A stretch of 64,000 nt of DNA from Rhodococcus globerulus NBRC 14531 (GTDB lineage Bacteria > Actinomycetota > Actinomycetes > Mycobacteriales > Mycobacteriaceae), in assembly GCF_001894805.1 (NCBI RefSeq), contig NZ_BCWX01000004.1:434001-498000 (forward strand), read 5' to 3'. Of the stretch, positions 16,404 through 25,368 are shown piece by piece; position 1 is the stretch's first letter; every line of letters starts with the position of its first letter. The notes beneath the pieces are model-generated. The model worked only from the letters and a program-made list of their open reading frames with translations. It searched no databases and was not told where the DNA came from. Position numbers and translations under genes: made by a program.

Positions 16404-16425
16404 GCTCATCGAATGCTCATCGAAT
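16404..16425. promoter_or_regulatory. SARP-type operator, two 11-bp direct repeats
   Basis: GCTCATCGAAT occurs twice in tandem (16404-16414 and 16415-16425) in the 82-bp divergent region between the SARP gene and the hydrolase gene. SARPs bind heptamer direct repeats spaced 11 bp apart, one helical turn, so the period fits exactly. Confidence 0.6.
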
Positions 16426-16469
16426 GCGGCGATGCTGATTGCCATCACCCCGACAAACGAGAGCGACCG

Positions 16470-17348
16470 ATGACGATCACCATCCCAGGCTTCGCCTACC
16501 AGCAGATTTCCACCCACGACGGCGTGCGGCTCAACCTCGCGATCGGCGGAAGCGGCGCACCGCTCGTCCTTCTTCACGGCTTTCCTCAGACCCACCTCAT
16601 GTGGCGTCACGTGGCCACCGAATTGGCGTCGGATCACACCGTCATCTGCCCGGATCTCCGCGGATACGGAGCCAGCGACAAGCCTGTCGAGAAAAGCCCC
16701 GACACCTACTCCAAAAGAACAATGGCTGCCGACGTCGTCGAGGTGGCGCAGAATCTGGGACACGAGAGATTCGCTCTCGTCGGTCACGATCGAGGTGCAT
16801 TGGTTGCCATCAGAGCCGGGCTGGATCATCCGGATGTGATCACACACCTCGGTTCACTGGACGTGCTGCCCACCTTGGATATGTGGGACATCCTGCATGG
16901 ATCGAATGCGGCCGTGGCATTCCATCTCTACTTGATGGCTCAGCCACCTGGCCTCCCCGAACAGATGATCAGCGCCAGCGCCGACGCGTTCTTCGAGTAT
17001 TTTCTCGACGTCTGGACGACTGATCGCGAAGCAATTCCGGCCGACGTGCGAGCGGAGTACCTGCGGGCCTCGAGGGGGGCGGTGCCGTCGATCGTTGCCG
17101 ATTACCGCGCGTCGGCAGGCATAGACGTCGAACACGATCAGGCTGATCGCGATTCAGGCCACCAGCTGCGTATGCCGGTCACCGCCATCCAGCAGGACTG
17201 GGGTTCGATGCTCGGCTACGACGCCGAGGCCATGTGGAAAGCGTGGGCGCCCGATCTCGAGCACCGCACGCTGTCCGCAGGTCACTTCATGGCAGAGGAG
17301 GCGCCCACCGACGTGGTCGACGCGATCCGCGCCCTGCTGAAAAGGTAG
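16470..17348 (+). CDS. Alpha/beta hydrolase, dehalogenase/epoxide-hydrolase group
   Basis: A 292-residue hydrolase with an Asp nucleophile: oxyanion HGFPQTHLMWRH, elbow GHDRGA with D107 as nucleophile, D131 and a late GHF histidine. It aligns by eye with fluoroacetate dehalogenase (HDRG motif, LAQP/LPE cap segment). But two residues used there for fluoroacetate are changed: the second carboxylate-binding Arg is L111, and the halide-binding Trp after the cap His is L153. An epoxide hydrolase or a dehalogenase of other substrates is therefore more likely. It is divergent from the SARP regulator, the probable activator. The ATG at 16470 is chosen by domain fit. Confidence 0.82.
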   Translation: MTITIPGFAYQQISTHDGVRLNLAIGGSGAPLVLLHGFPQTHLMWRHVATELASDHTVICPDLRGYGASDKPVEKSPDTYSKRTMAADVVEVAQNLGHERFALVGHDRGALVAIRAGLDHPDVITHLGSLDVLPTLDMWDILHGSNAAVAFHLYLMAQPPGLPEQMISASADAFFEYFLDVWTTDREAIPADVRAEYLRASRGAVPSIVADYRASAGIDVEHDQADRDSGHQLRMPVTAIQQDWGSMLGYDAEAMWKAWAPDLEHRTLSAGHFMAEEAPTDVVDAIRALLKR

Positions 17349-17350
17349 TT

Positions 17351-18328
17351 CTAGCGCTTGACCCCTGCCGCCAAGTCGTCGACCAGCACCTTGGCGGTCA
17401 AGGCGTATCCCGCGGCCTTGTAGTAGTCGAAGGGAATCACTCGACCGGCCTGTGCGGCGGGCAGTCGCTGCCATGTGGGCGAGGTGTACACGCTGCCGGA
17501 GGCGCTGCGATCCAAGGCGAAGATGACGTCAGCTTCTTCGAGACGGTTGAACTGCTCCGACCCGAGCATCACGCGAAGGTCGGGGCCCTCACGGAGCACC
17601 TCGAACCCCAGGTCCTCGGCGACGGCGGTGCGGAAATCGTTCTGGAACCACGCGATCTGATCCTCTGCGGCGGCAACGAAGGCAACCTTCTTGCCGGCCA
17701 TCAGCGGTTCGACGGTAGGGCGGACCTGAGCCACATGGGCGTCGTACTCGGCGAGTACTTCTTCGGCGCGATCGCTGCGCCCGATGCCGGTGAGGAAGTC
17801 CGACATGACCTTTCGCCACTCCGGGGTGAAGTCCTTGCCGACGGGCAGGACTGGTGCGATCTGCTGCATCCGGTCGTTGCCGTACGACCCGGTGTCCCAC
17901 CACCCGGCACTGAGGACCAGAAGGTCTGCACCGAGGGTCGAGATGTACTCGAAGTTGGGATCCGAAGCACCTTCGGCGAAGATCTCGACGCCTGTGGCAC
18001 CAGGAACTTCACGACGGAGATGTTCAGCGGCGCCGGCGGGGTAGGCGGTCACCGGGTATCCGGCGAGGATCGAGAGTTCGAGGCCGTCTCGCGGATCGAG
18101 AGCAACCACATTCTGCGGGTCCGTCGGAATGATCAGCTTCTCGTCGCCGCGCGTGAACTCGAAGGTCTCCGCGTTTTCGGTCGTCGCACCCTCTGAACTG
18201 CTGCAAGCGGCTAGAAATGCAGTCGCGGCAACGCCTGCTCCGACGCCGAAGAATCCGCGTCGGGTCAGGTTGTTCACGATCGCCCAGTAGTCACGATCGG
18301 TGGTGGTCGGAGAAAGAAGTCGCGTCAT
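17351..18328 (-). CDS. Tat-exported siderophore-binding lipoprotein
   Basis: A 325-residue periplasmic-binding protein of the FepB/FecB iron-siderophore family. The signal is a twin-arginine lipoprotein type: LTRRGFFGVGAGVAATAF then lipobox LAAC. The mature part has the two-lobed TroA fold with NVVALDPRDGLELSILAG and GADLLVLSAG strands. It should bind a ferric siderophore on the outer face of the membrane and hand it to an ABC importer, but no permease or ATPase gene adjoins it. A DtxR/IdeR-like iron box lies directly before the ATG at 18328. A GTG 15 codons further in, nearer to the RR motif, is an alternative start. Confidence 0.87.
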   Translation of the reverse strand: MTRLLSPTTTDRDYWAIVNNLTRRGFFGVGAGVAATAFLAACSSSEGATTENAETFEFTRGDEKLIIPTDPQNVVALDPRDGLELSILAGYPVTAYPAGAAEHLRREVPGATGVEIFAEGASDPNFEYISTLGADLLVLSAGWWDTGSYGNDRMQQIAPVLPVGKDFTPEWRKVMSDFLTGIGRSDRAEEVLAEYDAHVAQVRPTVEPLMAGKKVAFVAAAEDQIAWFQNDFRTAVAEDLGFEVLREGPDLRVMLGSEQFNRLEEADVIFALDRSASGSVYTSPTWQRLPAAQAGRVIPFDYYKAAGYALTAKVLVDDLAAGVKR

Positions 18329-18333
18329 GTTAA

Positions 18334-18352
18334 TTAGGTTAGCCTTAGGAAC
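18334..18352 (-). promoter_or_regulatory. IdeR/DtxR-like iron box
   Basis: TTAGGTTAGCCTTAGGAAC matches the DtxR-family consensus TTAGGTTAGCCTAACCTAA at 14 of 19 positions, with a complete first half. It ends 6 bases upstream of the siderophore-binding lipoprotein start, as expected for iron repression. Confidence 0.6.
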
Positions 18353-18445
18353 TTGCGTCGGGAATGGGAAAACAGCTCCCACCAGCGCCAATAAATACGG
18401 CGAATACGCCAGCGCGGCGGCAGACGAATCTCAGCCCTACCCCTA

Positions 18446-19054
18446 CTACGAGGTTGAATCGGGGGTAAAGAGACCGAAACCAACGACCGCAGAATCGGAT
18501 ACCCAATCCAAATCGTGTACTCGAACCTTCCCGAACTCGTTGCCACCTACGGTAATTGCCTTGTCTCCGTCGACGGATACAACAATATTGGTGTGCTGAC
18601 CGGACCATCGTGAACTGTCGTAGATCACGACGTCGCCGATTTCAGGTGTGTAACTGCCGTCGTTCTCGGCGTAGGCGTCAATGCCCTGGTAATACTCCTG
18701 GAGGGTGTAAACACCTGGAATACGCCAACTTCCGGAGTTCGGATTGGAGAGCGGGCGTCCGGCTTCTCGCATGATCCAGCTGACAAAATCAGCGCACCAT
18801 TCCTCGTCAATTCCCTCGGAGTAGAAGGTGCCTGGACGGTCCTGCTCATGCTCGGACTGCAGTAATTCGAGTACGCGCACTTGATCCGAGGAGAGTCTGC
18901 TCGCATCAACTTCCGGGAAATCGGCAGTATTCCACGGCAAGTAACGCGAGGGTGCGAATGCCACAACGACGGCACCGACCACAACAACGATGCCGAGTAC
19001 CCCGGCAATCCAGATCAGGATTCGACGTCGACGGTTCGGTTCGGCAGGACTCAC
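18446..19054 (-). CDS. Membrane-anchored CHAP-domain protein
   Basis: About 202 residues: a basic N-terminus (RRRR), one transmembrane anchor (ILIWIAGVLGIVVVVGAVVVAFA) and an extracytoplasmic CHAP cysteine-peptidase/amidase domain. The catalytic Cys is in EEWCADFVSWIM and the His in SGQHTNIVVSV; the GDVVIYD strand is typical. CHAP enzymes cut peptidoglycan peptides or amide bonds, so a cell-wall role outside the membrane is likely. The start is uncertain: the GTG at 19054 and an in-frame TTG at 19087 both lack a convincing ribosome site. Confidence 0.78.
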   Translation of the reverse strand: MSPAEPNRRRRILIWIAGVLGIVVVVGAVVVAFAPSRYLPWNTADFPEVDASRLSSDQVRVLELLQSEHEQDRPGTFYSEGIDEEWCADFVSWIMREAGRPLSNPNSGSWRIPGVYTLQEYYQGIDAYAENDGSYTPEIGDVVIYDSSRWSGQHTNIVVSVDGDKAITVGGNEFGKVRVHDLDWVSDSAVVGFGLFTPDSTS

Positions 19055-19137
19055 CCTGACGAGTGTGCCAGCTCGCTCGGAATCCAATCGCTGAACGAGA
19101 GGTTATGTCCGCACTATGTGGGTCAGGCGCATGCCAG

Positions 19138-19578
19138 TCAGCCGATCTGCTCGAACAGGGACACGATGATCCCTTCTGGCCCACGCACGTAGGCCATCCG
19201 CACGCTGTTCTCGTACTCACCGATACCGCCGATGAGCCCGTACCCGTCCGCAGCCACCGCGTCGACGGCCGCCTGGAGGTCGCCGACCTCGAAGGACACA
19301 TTGCGCAGCCCAAGCTCGTTGGCCATCGCCGTTGGCGATCCGGGCACGTGATCGGGCGTAACGAAGGACGAGAGCTCCAGCCGGGATCCTTCGCCCGGTG
19401 GCCGCAGCATTGCGATCTGACAGTGCGCGCCGGGGATGCCGCAGACGGTCTCCACGAATTCACCCTCCACGGACCCGGTGCCCTCTAGCTCTAGACCCAG
19501 TCCGACGAAGAACGCCGTTGCGGAGTCGAGGTCCGCGACGGTAATACCGATGTGGTCGAAACGTTGTACGTGCGCCAT
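19138..19578 (-). CDS. VOC-superfamily (glyoxalase/epimerase-like) protein
   Basis: A 146-residue vicinal-oxygen-chelate protein with two beta-alpha-beta-beta-beta modules. The first metal-ligand His is in FDHIGITVADLD; the second half begins LGLRNVSFEVGDLQAAVDAV, and the last ligand position is in RGPEGIIVSLFEQ (Glu). The pattern resembles methylmalonyl-CoA epimerase and glyoxalase I but the substrate is not defined. The ATG at 19576-19578 has GGAAG 9 bases upstream; the ATG three codons earlier has it too close. Confidence 0.82.
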   Translation of the reverse strand: MAHVQRFDHIGITVADLDSATAFFVGLGLELEGTGSVEGEFVETVCGIPGAHCQIAMLRPPGEGSRLELSSFVTPDHVPGSPTAMANELGLRNVSFEVGDLQAAVDAVAADGYGLIGGIGEYENSVRMAYVRGPEGIIVSLFEQIG

Positions 19579-19656
19579 GGGATCCATCTTCCAATTGTTC
19601 TCTTGTTGTTGTCTTGCCGAGACAGAGTCGGCGGCTGAGAATTCCCATAGCTTGAT

Positions 19657-21183
19657 TCAGAATGGTGGCGGGTCGTTGCCGTAGTCGACGGTTTTGTGGG
19701 GCACGCGCTTTCGGGGTGTGGAGATCGGGAAGGTTTGCCGCCGTTTGCGTTCCGCATTCTTCGCCGCCCGGTTTTGAATCTTGACGCGGCGATGTTTGCG
19801 TTCACTTCGGATGTGGGCGGCTTTGTTCTCGAGTCGTGTTCGTCGCGGTTTGCCGCCTTCCGGTGGCGGTGGTTCCTGCATTCCGGCGAGTAGTCCGGCG
19901 GCTCTGGTGCGGTAGCAATGGCCGGTCTGCGAGGTCAGGGTGATGCTCCGATCCGGGTTCGGGTGGAGCCTCCACTTCCCGGAGTGCTTGAGGCGGTGGT
20001 GGTTGCGGCAGAACGCGCTCAGATTCGACGCGACCGTCTTCCCACCCTTCGCGGGGTTGGTGTGGTTGAACGGATCGTTGTGGTCGAGGTCGCAGTTCCA
20101 GGCCGGGACATCGCAGTGCGGCCATTGGCAGCTGCCCGCGATGACCCGCAGCCACGTATCGAGTGCCGCGCCGGGGCGGTAGACCAACGCCGAAGCGGGC
20201 GCAGGTGTCGGTTCAGGTTCAGCATCTGCCGGTACCCGTACTTCCCGAACGTCTGCGTCTTTCACGATGTCGCGGGCATGCTCGGCGCTGATCACGCCAA
20301 AGCCGTCGAGATGTGCAGGTTCGTTCGATCCTGGACTCAGGGTGGAATCGTGTACTACGACATGTACCAACGGCCGGCGCATGATCACCAAACCACTGCG
20401 GTCCTGCAGGCAATCACCGCGGTCGCAGTCGCACACCAACACCGTCGAACCACTCACCAAAGCGCCCAACGCATCCGCGCGCCGCTGCTCATACGTACGG
20501 GAATCACGGCGACACACCGACATCGCCAACTCCCGCAACCGGCCGTCGAAGGCGCGGGCCTGCTCCGCCGGGATGCTGCCCAGGATGCGGGCCATGCCGT
20601 CCTCGGCGGCGCTGACCCCCACGAACCGATCGGCGAGGGCGCGGCGGCGTCGTTCTCGCATCCCCTCCGGATCGACCCGGGCGACGATCCGGTCGATCGC
20701 CGCCGTCAACCGGCGACCCGTCAACCCCGTCCCACCGTCCACCGGTGGAGCCAACACCTGCTCGAGCAACAAGCGTTCGACCTCGTCGATCAGCTCGTCA
20801 CCGACATTCGCGGTCGCGGACTCGATCAACGAGACACGGTAGAAATCGAGTTCGCCGCGGGACATCGCCGCCCGCGTGCGATGCAACCGCGTCTTCAACG
20901 CAAACCCCAACCCGATGAGCTTCCCGGCCGCAGCCCGTCCCATCGTCAGGACTGCGCCGACCTCGGATTCGGCGAGCTCGTGCGCCGACGACGTCCACGT
21001 ACCGCCCTCGACATGCTCGGCGCTGCGGCGGGTGAAGAACTCCGCCACCACGGCCAGTTTCCGCTCGACCAACATCGCTTCACATGAATGCAGCTCGGCC
21101 ATCAAATCGACGAGGGCGCAATCGGTTTCGGTACCACTCAGCTGCGCTGAGATACCGAAACTTCCCACCCCCGGATCGAACAT
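19657..21183 (-). CDS. DUF222 (13E12 family) HNH endonuclease
   Basis: A 508-residue member of the 13E12/REP family widespread and repeated in mycobacteria and rhodococci. The N-terminal two thirds is DUF222 (helical, ELHSCEAMLVERKLAVVAEF...). The C-terminal part has an HNH nuclease core: CQWPHCD, then NCDLDHNDPFNHTNPAKGG, and NLSAFCRNHHRLKH. A basic tail of about 70 residues (RKHRRVKIQNRAAKNAERKRR) likely binds DNA. A near-consensus LexA box lies 14-29 bases upstream of the ATG, so it is probably induced by DNA damage. The biological role of the family is unsettled. A long open frame on the opposite strand is only its shadow. Confidence 0.88.
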   Translation of the reverse strand: MFDPGVGSFGISAQLSGTETDCALVDLMAELHSCEAMLVERKLAVVAEFFTRRSAEHVEGGTWTSSAHELAESEVGAVLTMGRAAAGKLIGLGFALKTRLHRTRAAMSRGELDFYRVSLIESATANVGDELIDEVERLLLEQVLAPPVDGGTGLTGRRLTAAIDRIVARVDPEGMRERRRRALADRFVGVSAAEDGMARILGSIPAEQARAFDGRLRELAMSVCRRDSRTYEQRRADALGALVSGSTVLVCDCDRGDCLQDRSGLVIMRRPLVHVVVHDSTLSPGSNEPAHLDGFGVISAEHARDIVKDADVREVRVPADAEPEPTPAPASALVYRPGAALDTWLRVIAGSCQWPHCDVPAWNCDLDHNDPFNHTNPAKGGKTVASNLSAFCRNHHRLKHSGKWRLHPNPDRSITLTSQTGHCYRTRAAGLLAGMQEPPPPEGGKPRRTRLENKAAHIRSERKHRRVKIQNRAAKNAERKRRQTFPISTPRKRVPHKTVDYGNDPPPF

Positions 21184-21196
21184 TCCCCCACCGTAA

Positions 21197-21212
21197 TCGA
21201 AATCCTGTTCGA
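21197..21212 (-). promoter_or_regulatory. LexA/SOS box of the DUF222-HNH gene
   Basis: TCGAAATCCTGTTCGA matches the actinobacterial SOS consensus TCGAACnnnnGTTCGA at 11 of 12 fixed positions. It overlaps two further inverted repeats (CTGTTC/GAACAG at 205-221 and TTCGAATAG/CTATTCGAA at 208-230 of kb 21), and lies directly before the nuclease gene. Confidence 0.65.
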
Positions 21213-21313
21213 ATAGAACAGCTATTCGAAATCAGTCGGAAAAGTCCGAAAAAGTGCCTGCGATGTCCTGACGCATCACAATTTGTGCCACGTACCTATT
21301 GCCATGGCATCAA

Positions 21314-21335
21314 AGTGGTGCCATAGTGGTGCCAT
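21314..21335 (+). promoter_or_regulatory. Tandem 11-bp operator over the RHH gene start
   Basis: AGTGGTGCCAT is repeated head-to-tail at 21314-21324 and 21325-21335, the second copy running into the ATG at 21334. A further TGCCAT sits upstream at 21300-21305 within a TGCCATGGCA palindrome. Ribbon-helix-helix repressors bind short repeats of this kind, so autoregulation by the product is likely. Confidence 0.55.
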
Positions 21336-21849
21336 GGACTTGACACCGTACGTCGACAACCTTCGCCACGAACTCGCGGTGGCTGCCGAAGCCGGCGGAG
21401 AAGACGCAAAGGCACTCGCCGAACGTTTGACCGCACCGCTGGAATCAGCAGTGCGACTCACTCTCCTCGACGCGTTGTCCGCGGCGGCAGCAGAAATCAC
21501 TCGCGACCTCGCACCAGGCTCGGTGGATCTCCGCCTCCGGGGCCGCGAGCCAGAGTTCGTTGTGACACCCGCCCTCAGCGAACCGACTCCGGCAGACGTC
21601 GAAGAGCAACCGATGCCAGTTCCACGCGCCATCACGGAGTCCGATGACGCGGCGATGACTCGGATAAACCTGCGACTGGGTCAAGAACTCAAGGACCGGG
21701 TGGAGGCAGCTGCTCGAGAAGCCGGGATATCGGTCAACGCGTGGCTGGTCCGCTCGGCTGCGGCCGCACTGGAAGGCAATCCGAGCCGAAACACGCCGAG
21801 GCAACGACCATCCCGAGGTTCCGAGAGCTTCACCGGCTGGGTGCACTGA
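21334..21849 (+). CDS. Ribbon-helix-helix (HicB/Arc-like) regulator
   Basis: A 171-residue protein. Residues 1-95 are helical and acidic, without a recognised domain. Residues about 105-150 form an Arc/HicB-type ribbon-helix-helix: TRINLRLGQELKDRVEAAA then GISVNAWLVRSAAAALEG. The tail is basic. It is first in an operon with a DUF4097 protein and an ABC exporter, a combination I recall from other actinobacteria, where such genes are labelled HicB antitoxin. No HicA-type toxin is present, so a transcriptional regulator is the better reading. The ATG at 21334 is embedded in a tandem repeat, consistent with self-repression. Upstream in-frame codons are rejected because they run through the operator. 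Confidence 0.75.
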   Translation: MDLTPYVDNLRHELAVAAEAGGEDAKALAERLTAPLESAVRLTLLDALSAAAAEITRDLAPGSVDLRLRGREPEFVVTPALSEPTPADVEEQPMPVPRAITESDDAAMTRINLRLGQELKDRVEAAAREAGISVNAWLVRSAAAALEGNPSRNTPRQRPSRGSESFTGWVH

Positions 21850-21915
21850 CACCAGACTCTCTTCTCGCACCAACCCCTTTCAGCAACCGAAGACAACATC
21901 ATCGGGAGTATCACC

Positions 21916-22776
21916 ATGCCTGTATTCAGCACACCGGACCCCATCATCGCGAGCATCGACGTAACTGTCGGACATATCCGGATCAGCGCAAGCGACCGTG
22001 ACGACACCATCGTGGAAGTACTGCCCACCAACTCATCTCACGACGCCGACATACGCGTCGCCGAACAGACTCGCGTCGAATTCGCTGGTGGACGACTCCA
22101 GATCAAGACGCCGAAACAGCGTGGACTCGGCATCTTCGGCAAAACCGGATCTGTCGACGTCTCCGTTCAACTTCCCTCCGGCTCGGAACTCGAGGGCACC
22201 GCGGCAGTCGCAAGCCTCCACGCCACCGGCACACTGGGAAGATCTCGCGTGAAACTCTCGAGTGGGGAATGCGCACTCGACACCACCGGACCACTCGACA
22301 TCAGCACCGGCGCAGGCACAATCACCGTCGAGCACGTCGTGGGCGACCTCGATGCAAGCACCGGATCAGGAACCATCCGCATACGCCGCATCGACGGCAA
22401 CGCGGTCATCAAGAACTCCAATGGCGACAACAACATCGGCGCGATTACGGGCACGCTCAAGGCAAAAACGGCAAACGGCGACGTTATCGTGGAGCACGCC
22501 GAATCTGATGCCACTGCCGCAACAGCCAACGGGGACATTCGCTTCGACAGCATCGAGAGTGGAGTTGTCTCCGCGAAAACCGCTGCCGGGAAGATTCATA
22601 TCGGCGTTCGATCCGGAACCGCCGCTCGATTCGACGCCCATACCTCCTTCGGCCGCGTCGACAACCAGATGAACACCACACACGGACCGGCATCGACCGA
22701 GCGCAGGGTGGATGTCCGCGCACATACCAGCTACGGCGACATCGTCATTCGACGTTCGGAGCCTCCAAAAATCTAG
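21916..22776 (+). CDS. DUF4097 beta-repeat protein
   Basis: A 286-residue protein of the DUF4097 family, built of short beta-solenoid repeats of about 20 residues (GPLDISTGAGTITVEHV, GDLDASTGSGTIRIRRI, GNAVIKNSNGDNNIGAI, GTLKAKTANGDVIVEHA). No signal peptide or membrane segment is present, so it acts in the cytoplasm, perhaps as a scaffold for the exporter encoded next. The ATG at 21916 follows CGGGAGTATCACC. It sits 66 bases after the RHH gene and 14 before the ABC ATPase gene. Confidence 0.82.
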   Translation: MPVFSTPDPIIASIDVTVGHIRISASDRDDTIVEVLPTNSSHDADIRVAEQTRVEFAGGRLQIKTPKQRGLGIFGKTGSVDVSVQLPSGSELEGTAAVASLHATGTLGRSRVKLSSGECALDTTGPLDISTGAGTITVEHVVGDLDASTGSGTIRIRRIDGNAVIKNSNGDNNIGAITGTLKAKTANGDVIVEHAESDATAATANGDIRFDSIESGVVSAKTAAGKIHIGVRSGTAARFDAHTSFGRVDNQMNTTHGPASTERRVDVRAHTSYGDIVIRRSEPPKI

Positions 22777-22790
22777 CGAAAGGAACGCTG

Positions 22791-23728
<938 letters not shown>

Positions 23729-23732
<4 letters not shown>

Positions 23733-24526
23733 CTACTGCAACTCTTGCCTACCAGGACTCGAAAACCATGCTGCGCCGCAGCATTCGCCACATCGTGCGA
23801 TATCCGTCGATGACGGTGATGCTGGTCGGGATGCCGGTCGTCTTCCTGTTGCTGTTCGTCTACGTTCTCGGCGGGACACTCGGGAACGGCCTCACCCCGG
23901 GCGGCGGTGGTGGCGGCCGGGCGGAATACGTCAATTATGTTGCCCCGGCGATCATTCTGATGACAGTTGCCGCGGCGGCGCAGGGTACTGCCATCTCCGT
24001 TGCCACCGACATGACTGCGGGGATCATCGCACGATTCCGCACGATGGCAATCACACGCACTTCTGTCCTCACTGGCCACGTTCTGGGCAGTCTTCTTCAA
24101 ACGATAGTAAGCCTCTTTGTTGTCATCGCGGTGGCCGTCGCCGTCGGCTTCCGGCCGAGCGCCGGCGTTGTCGAATGGGTCGCCACGTTTGCGCTCCTCA
24201 TCTTGGTGTCGATTGCCATGATCTGGTTGTCCGTTGCCTTCGGACTTGTGAGCAAGAGCGTCGAGACGGCAAGCAATCTTCCAATGGTGTTGATCCTCTT
24301 GCCTTTCCTCGGAAGCGGATTCGTGCCGACCGAGTCGATGCCAACCGTATTACGATGGTTCGCCGAGTATCAGCCGTTCACTCCGATCATCGAAACGCTC
24401 CGGGGACTACTTCTCGGCGAAGCGATCGGAAACAACGCAATTCTCGCAGTCGCGTGGTGCGTCGCGATCACCTTCCTCTCCTACCTCTGGGCGCGTAGTT
24501 TGTTCAACCGTCGCCCGGTGCGCTGA
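23729..24526 (+). CDS. DrrB-type ABC-2 permease
   Basis: A 265-residue ABC-2 permease with six membrane segments, including VMLVGMPVVFLLLFVYVLGG near the start, the ABC-2 signature region WLSVAFGLVSKSVETASNLPMV and a late FLGSGFVPTESMPTVLRWFAEYQP loop. It pairs with the ATPase gene through an ATGA overlap to make a heterotetrameric exporter. Its last 46 bases overlap the 3' end of the opposite-strand ComB-like gene, so the two transcripts converge head-on. Confidence 0.88.
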
Positions 24527-25275
24527 GCTCGAAACACACGATCTTCGAGAACAGGTACGGTGTCGCTGTCGTCGAGTTCGGAGGCGATGGCGACGTCGTG
24601 CGGAAACCCGAGAACAATCAACTCGCGCCCGGAGGCGCAGTCCCGTAGGCGGTCTTCGATCGAATCCGATACCGCCGCCCATGCATCTGCTGCCATCCGA
24701 GACTCCGGCGATACGGATCCGTTCCAGCCGGCCTCGATCAACGCCTCGATAACAGCACCCGCTCCCCACAGATCCTCCACTGCCGGACGCAATTCTCCAC
24801 CGGGCCATTTCTCCCCGGATGCAACGATCGCCACCCGGGATCGCGAACCATGTTCGTGCACAACCCAATCTGCTACCGCCGATGCGTTCCTCAACGAAGC
24901 ACCCACACAAACCGGAACAATGGCCGCCAGCGCAAACGCGATCGTCGACCCGTTCGGGGACGGCAATACCAACCGTCGCGGACGTTCCGAATCGCGAATC
25001 GACTTGGGAGACAAACTGATCTGGCCTTCAGAAGCCACACTCCGTCGCACAGCCAGAACCGCGTCGACGTCGCGAGCGTAGTCAGCCGCACTCTCGTCGT
25101 ACCAGGAATAAGGAAAGACCTCGATTCCTGCATCAGCGGCGACGCTCAGAGTCGTCGTGAACGAGAGAACATCAACCACAATGGCCAGGTCAACACCAGT
25201 AGCAATCGCTTCGGCACCTGCTCGGCCCCAGTCGAATCGAAGTCCGTACTCGAGTTGGCGATGTTCCGAATTCAT
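24481..25275 (-). CDS. ComB-family 2-phosphosulfolactate phosphatase-like protein
   Basis: A 264-residue protein of the ComB family (2-phosphosulfolactate phosphatase, Mg-dependent, known from coenzyme M synthesis). Family features are IVVDVLSFTTTLSVAADAG, VLPSPNGSTIAF, ASLRNASAVADW, VAIVASGEKWPGGELRPAVEDLWGAGAVI and a terminal DVAIASELD. Actinobacteria do not make coenzyme M, so the true substrate is probably another phospho-acid. The ATG at 25273-25275 fits the family N-terminus; the longer open frame overlaps the divergent gene and is rejected. Confidence 0.83.
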   Translation of the reverse strand: MNSEHRQLEYGLRFDWGRAGAEAIATGVDLAIVVDVLSFTTTLSVAADAGIEVFPYSWYDESAADYARDVDAVLAVRRSVASEGQISLSPKSIRDSERPRRLVLPSPNGSTIAFALAAIVPVCVGASLRNASAVADWVVHEHGSRSRVAIVASGEKWPGGELRPAVEDLWGAGAVIEALIEAGWNGSVSPESRMAADAWAAVSDSIEDRLRDCASGRELIVLGFPHDVAIASELDDSDTVPVLEDRVFRAQRTGRRLNKLRAQR

Positions 25276-25368
25276 GGCGCAAGCATCCCAGAAGAGAGGT
25301 ACCGACGCTTTGTCAGGAGTTTCTCGTCTATGGTTAGGGTACCCCAATAATTGAAGGACGAGATTGCT

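Noticed and set aside
19918-21087. 389-codon open frame on the + strand opposite the DUF222-HNH gene
   Set aside because: It has an arginine/glutamine-rich, non-domain composition and lies entirely antisense to a gene with clear HNH motifs; it is a shadow of high-GC codon usage.
21334-21849. HicAB toxin-antitoxin system
   Set aside because: No HicA-like or other toxin gene adjoins the ribbon-helix-helix gene; the partners are a DUF4097 protein and an ABC exporter.
24481-25275. Coenzyme M biosynthesis
   Set aside because: A ComB-family protein alone is present; no other coenzyme M genes and the host group is not known to make it.
25334-25350. Second IdeR box before the siderophore-binding gene at 25369
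   Set aside because: TTAGGGTACCCCAATAA is palindromic only at its centre and aligns poorly with the 19-bp DtxR consensus; kept only as a weak remark.
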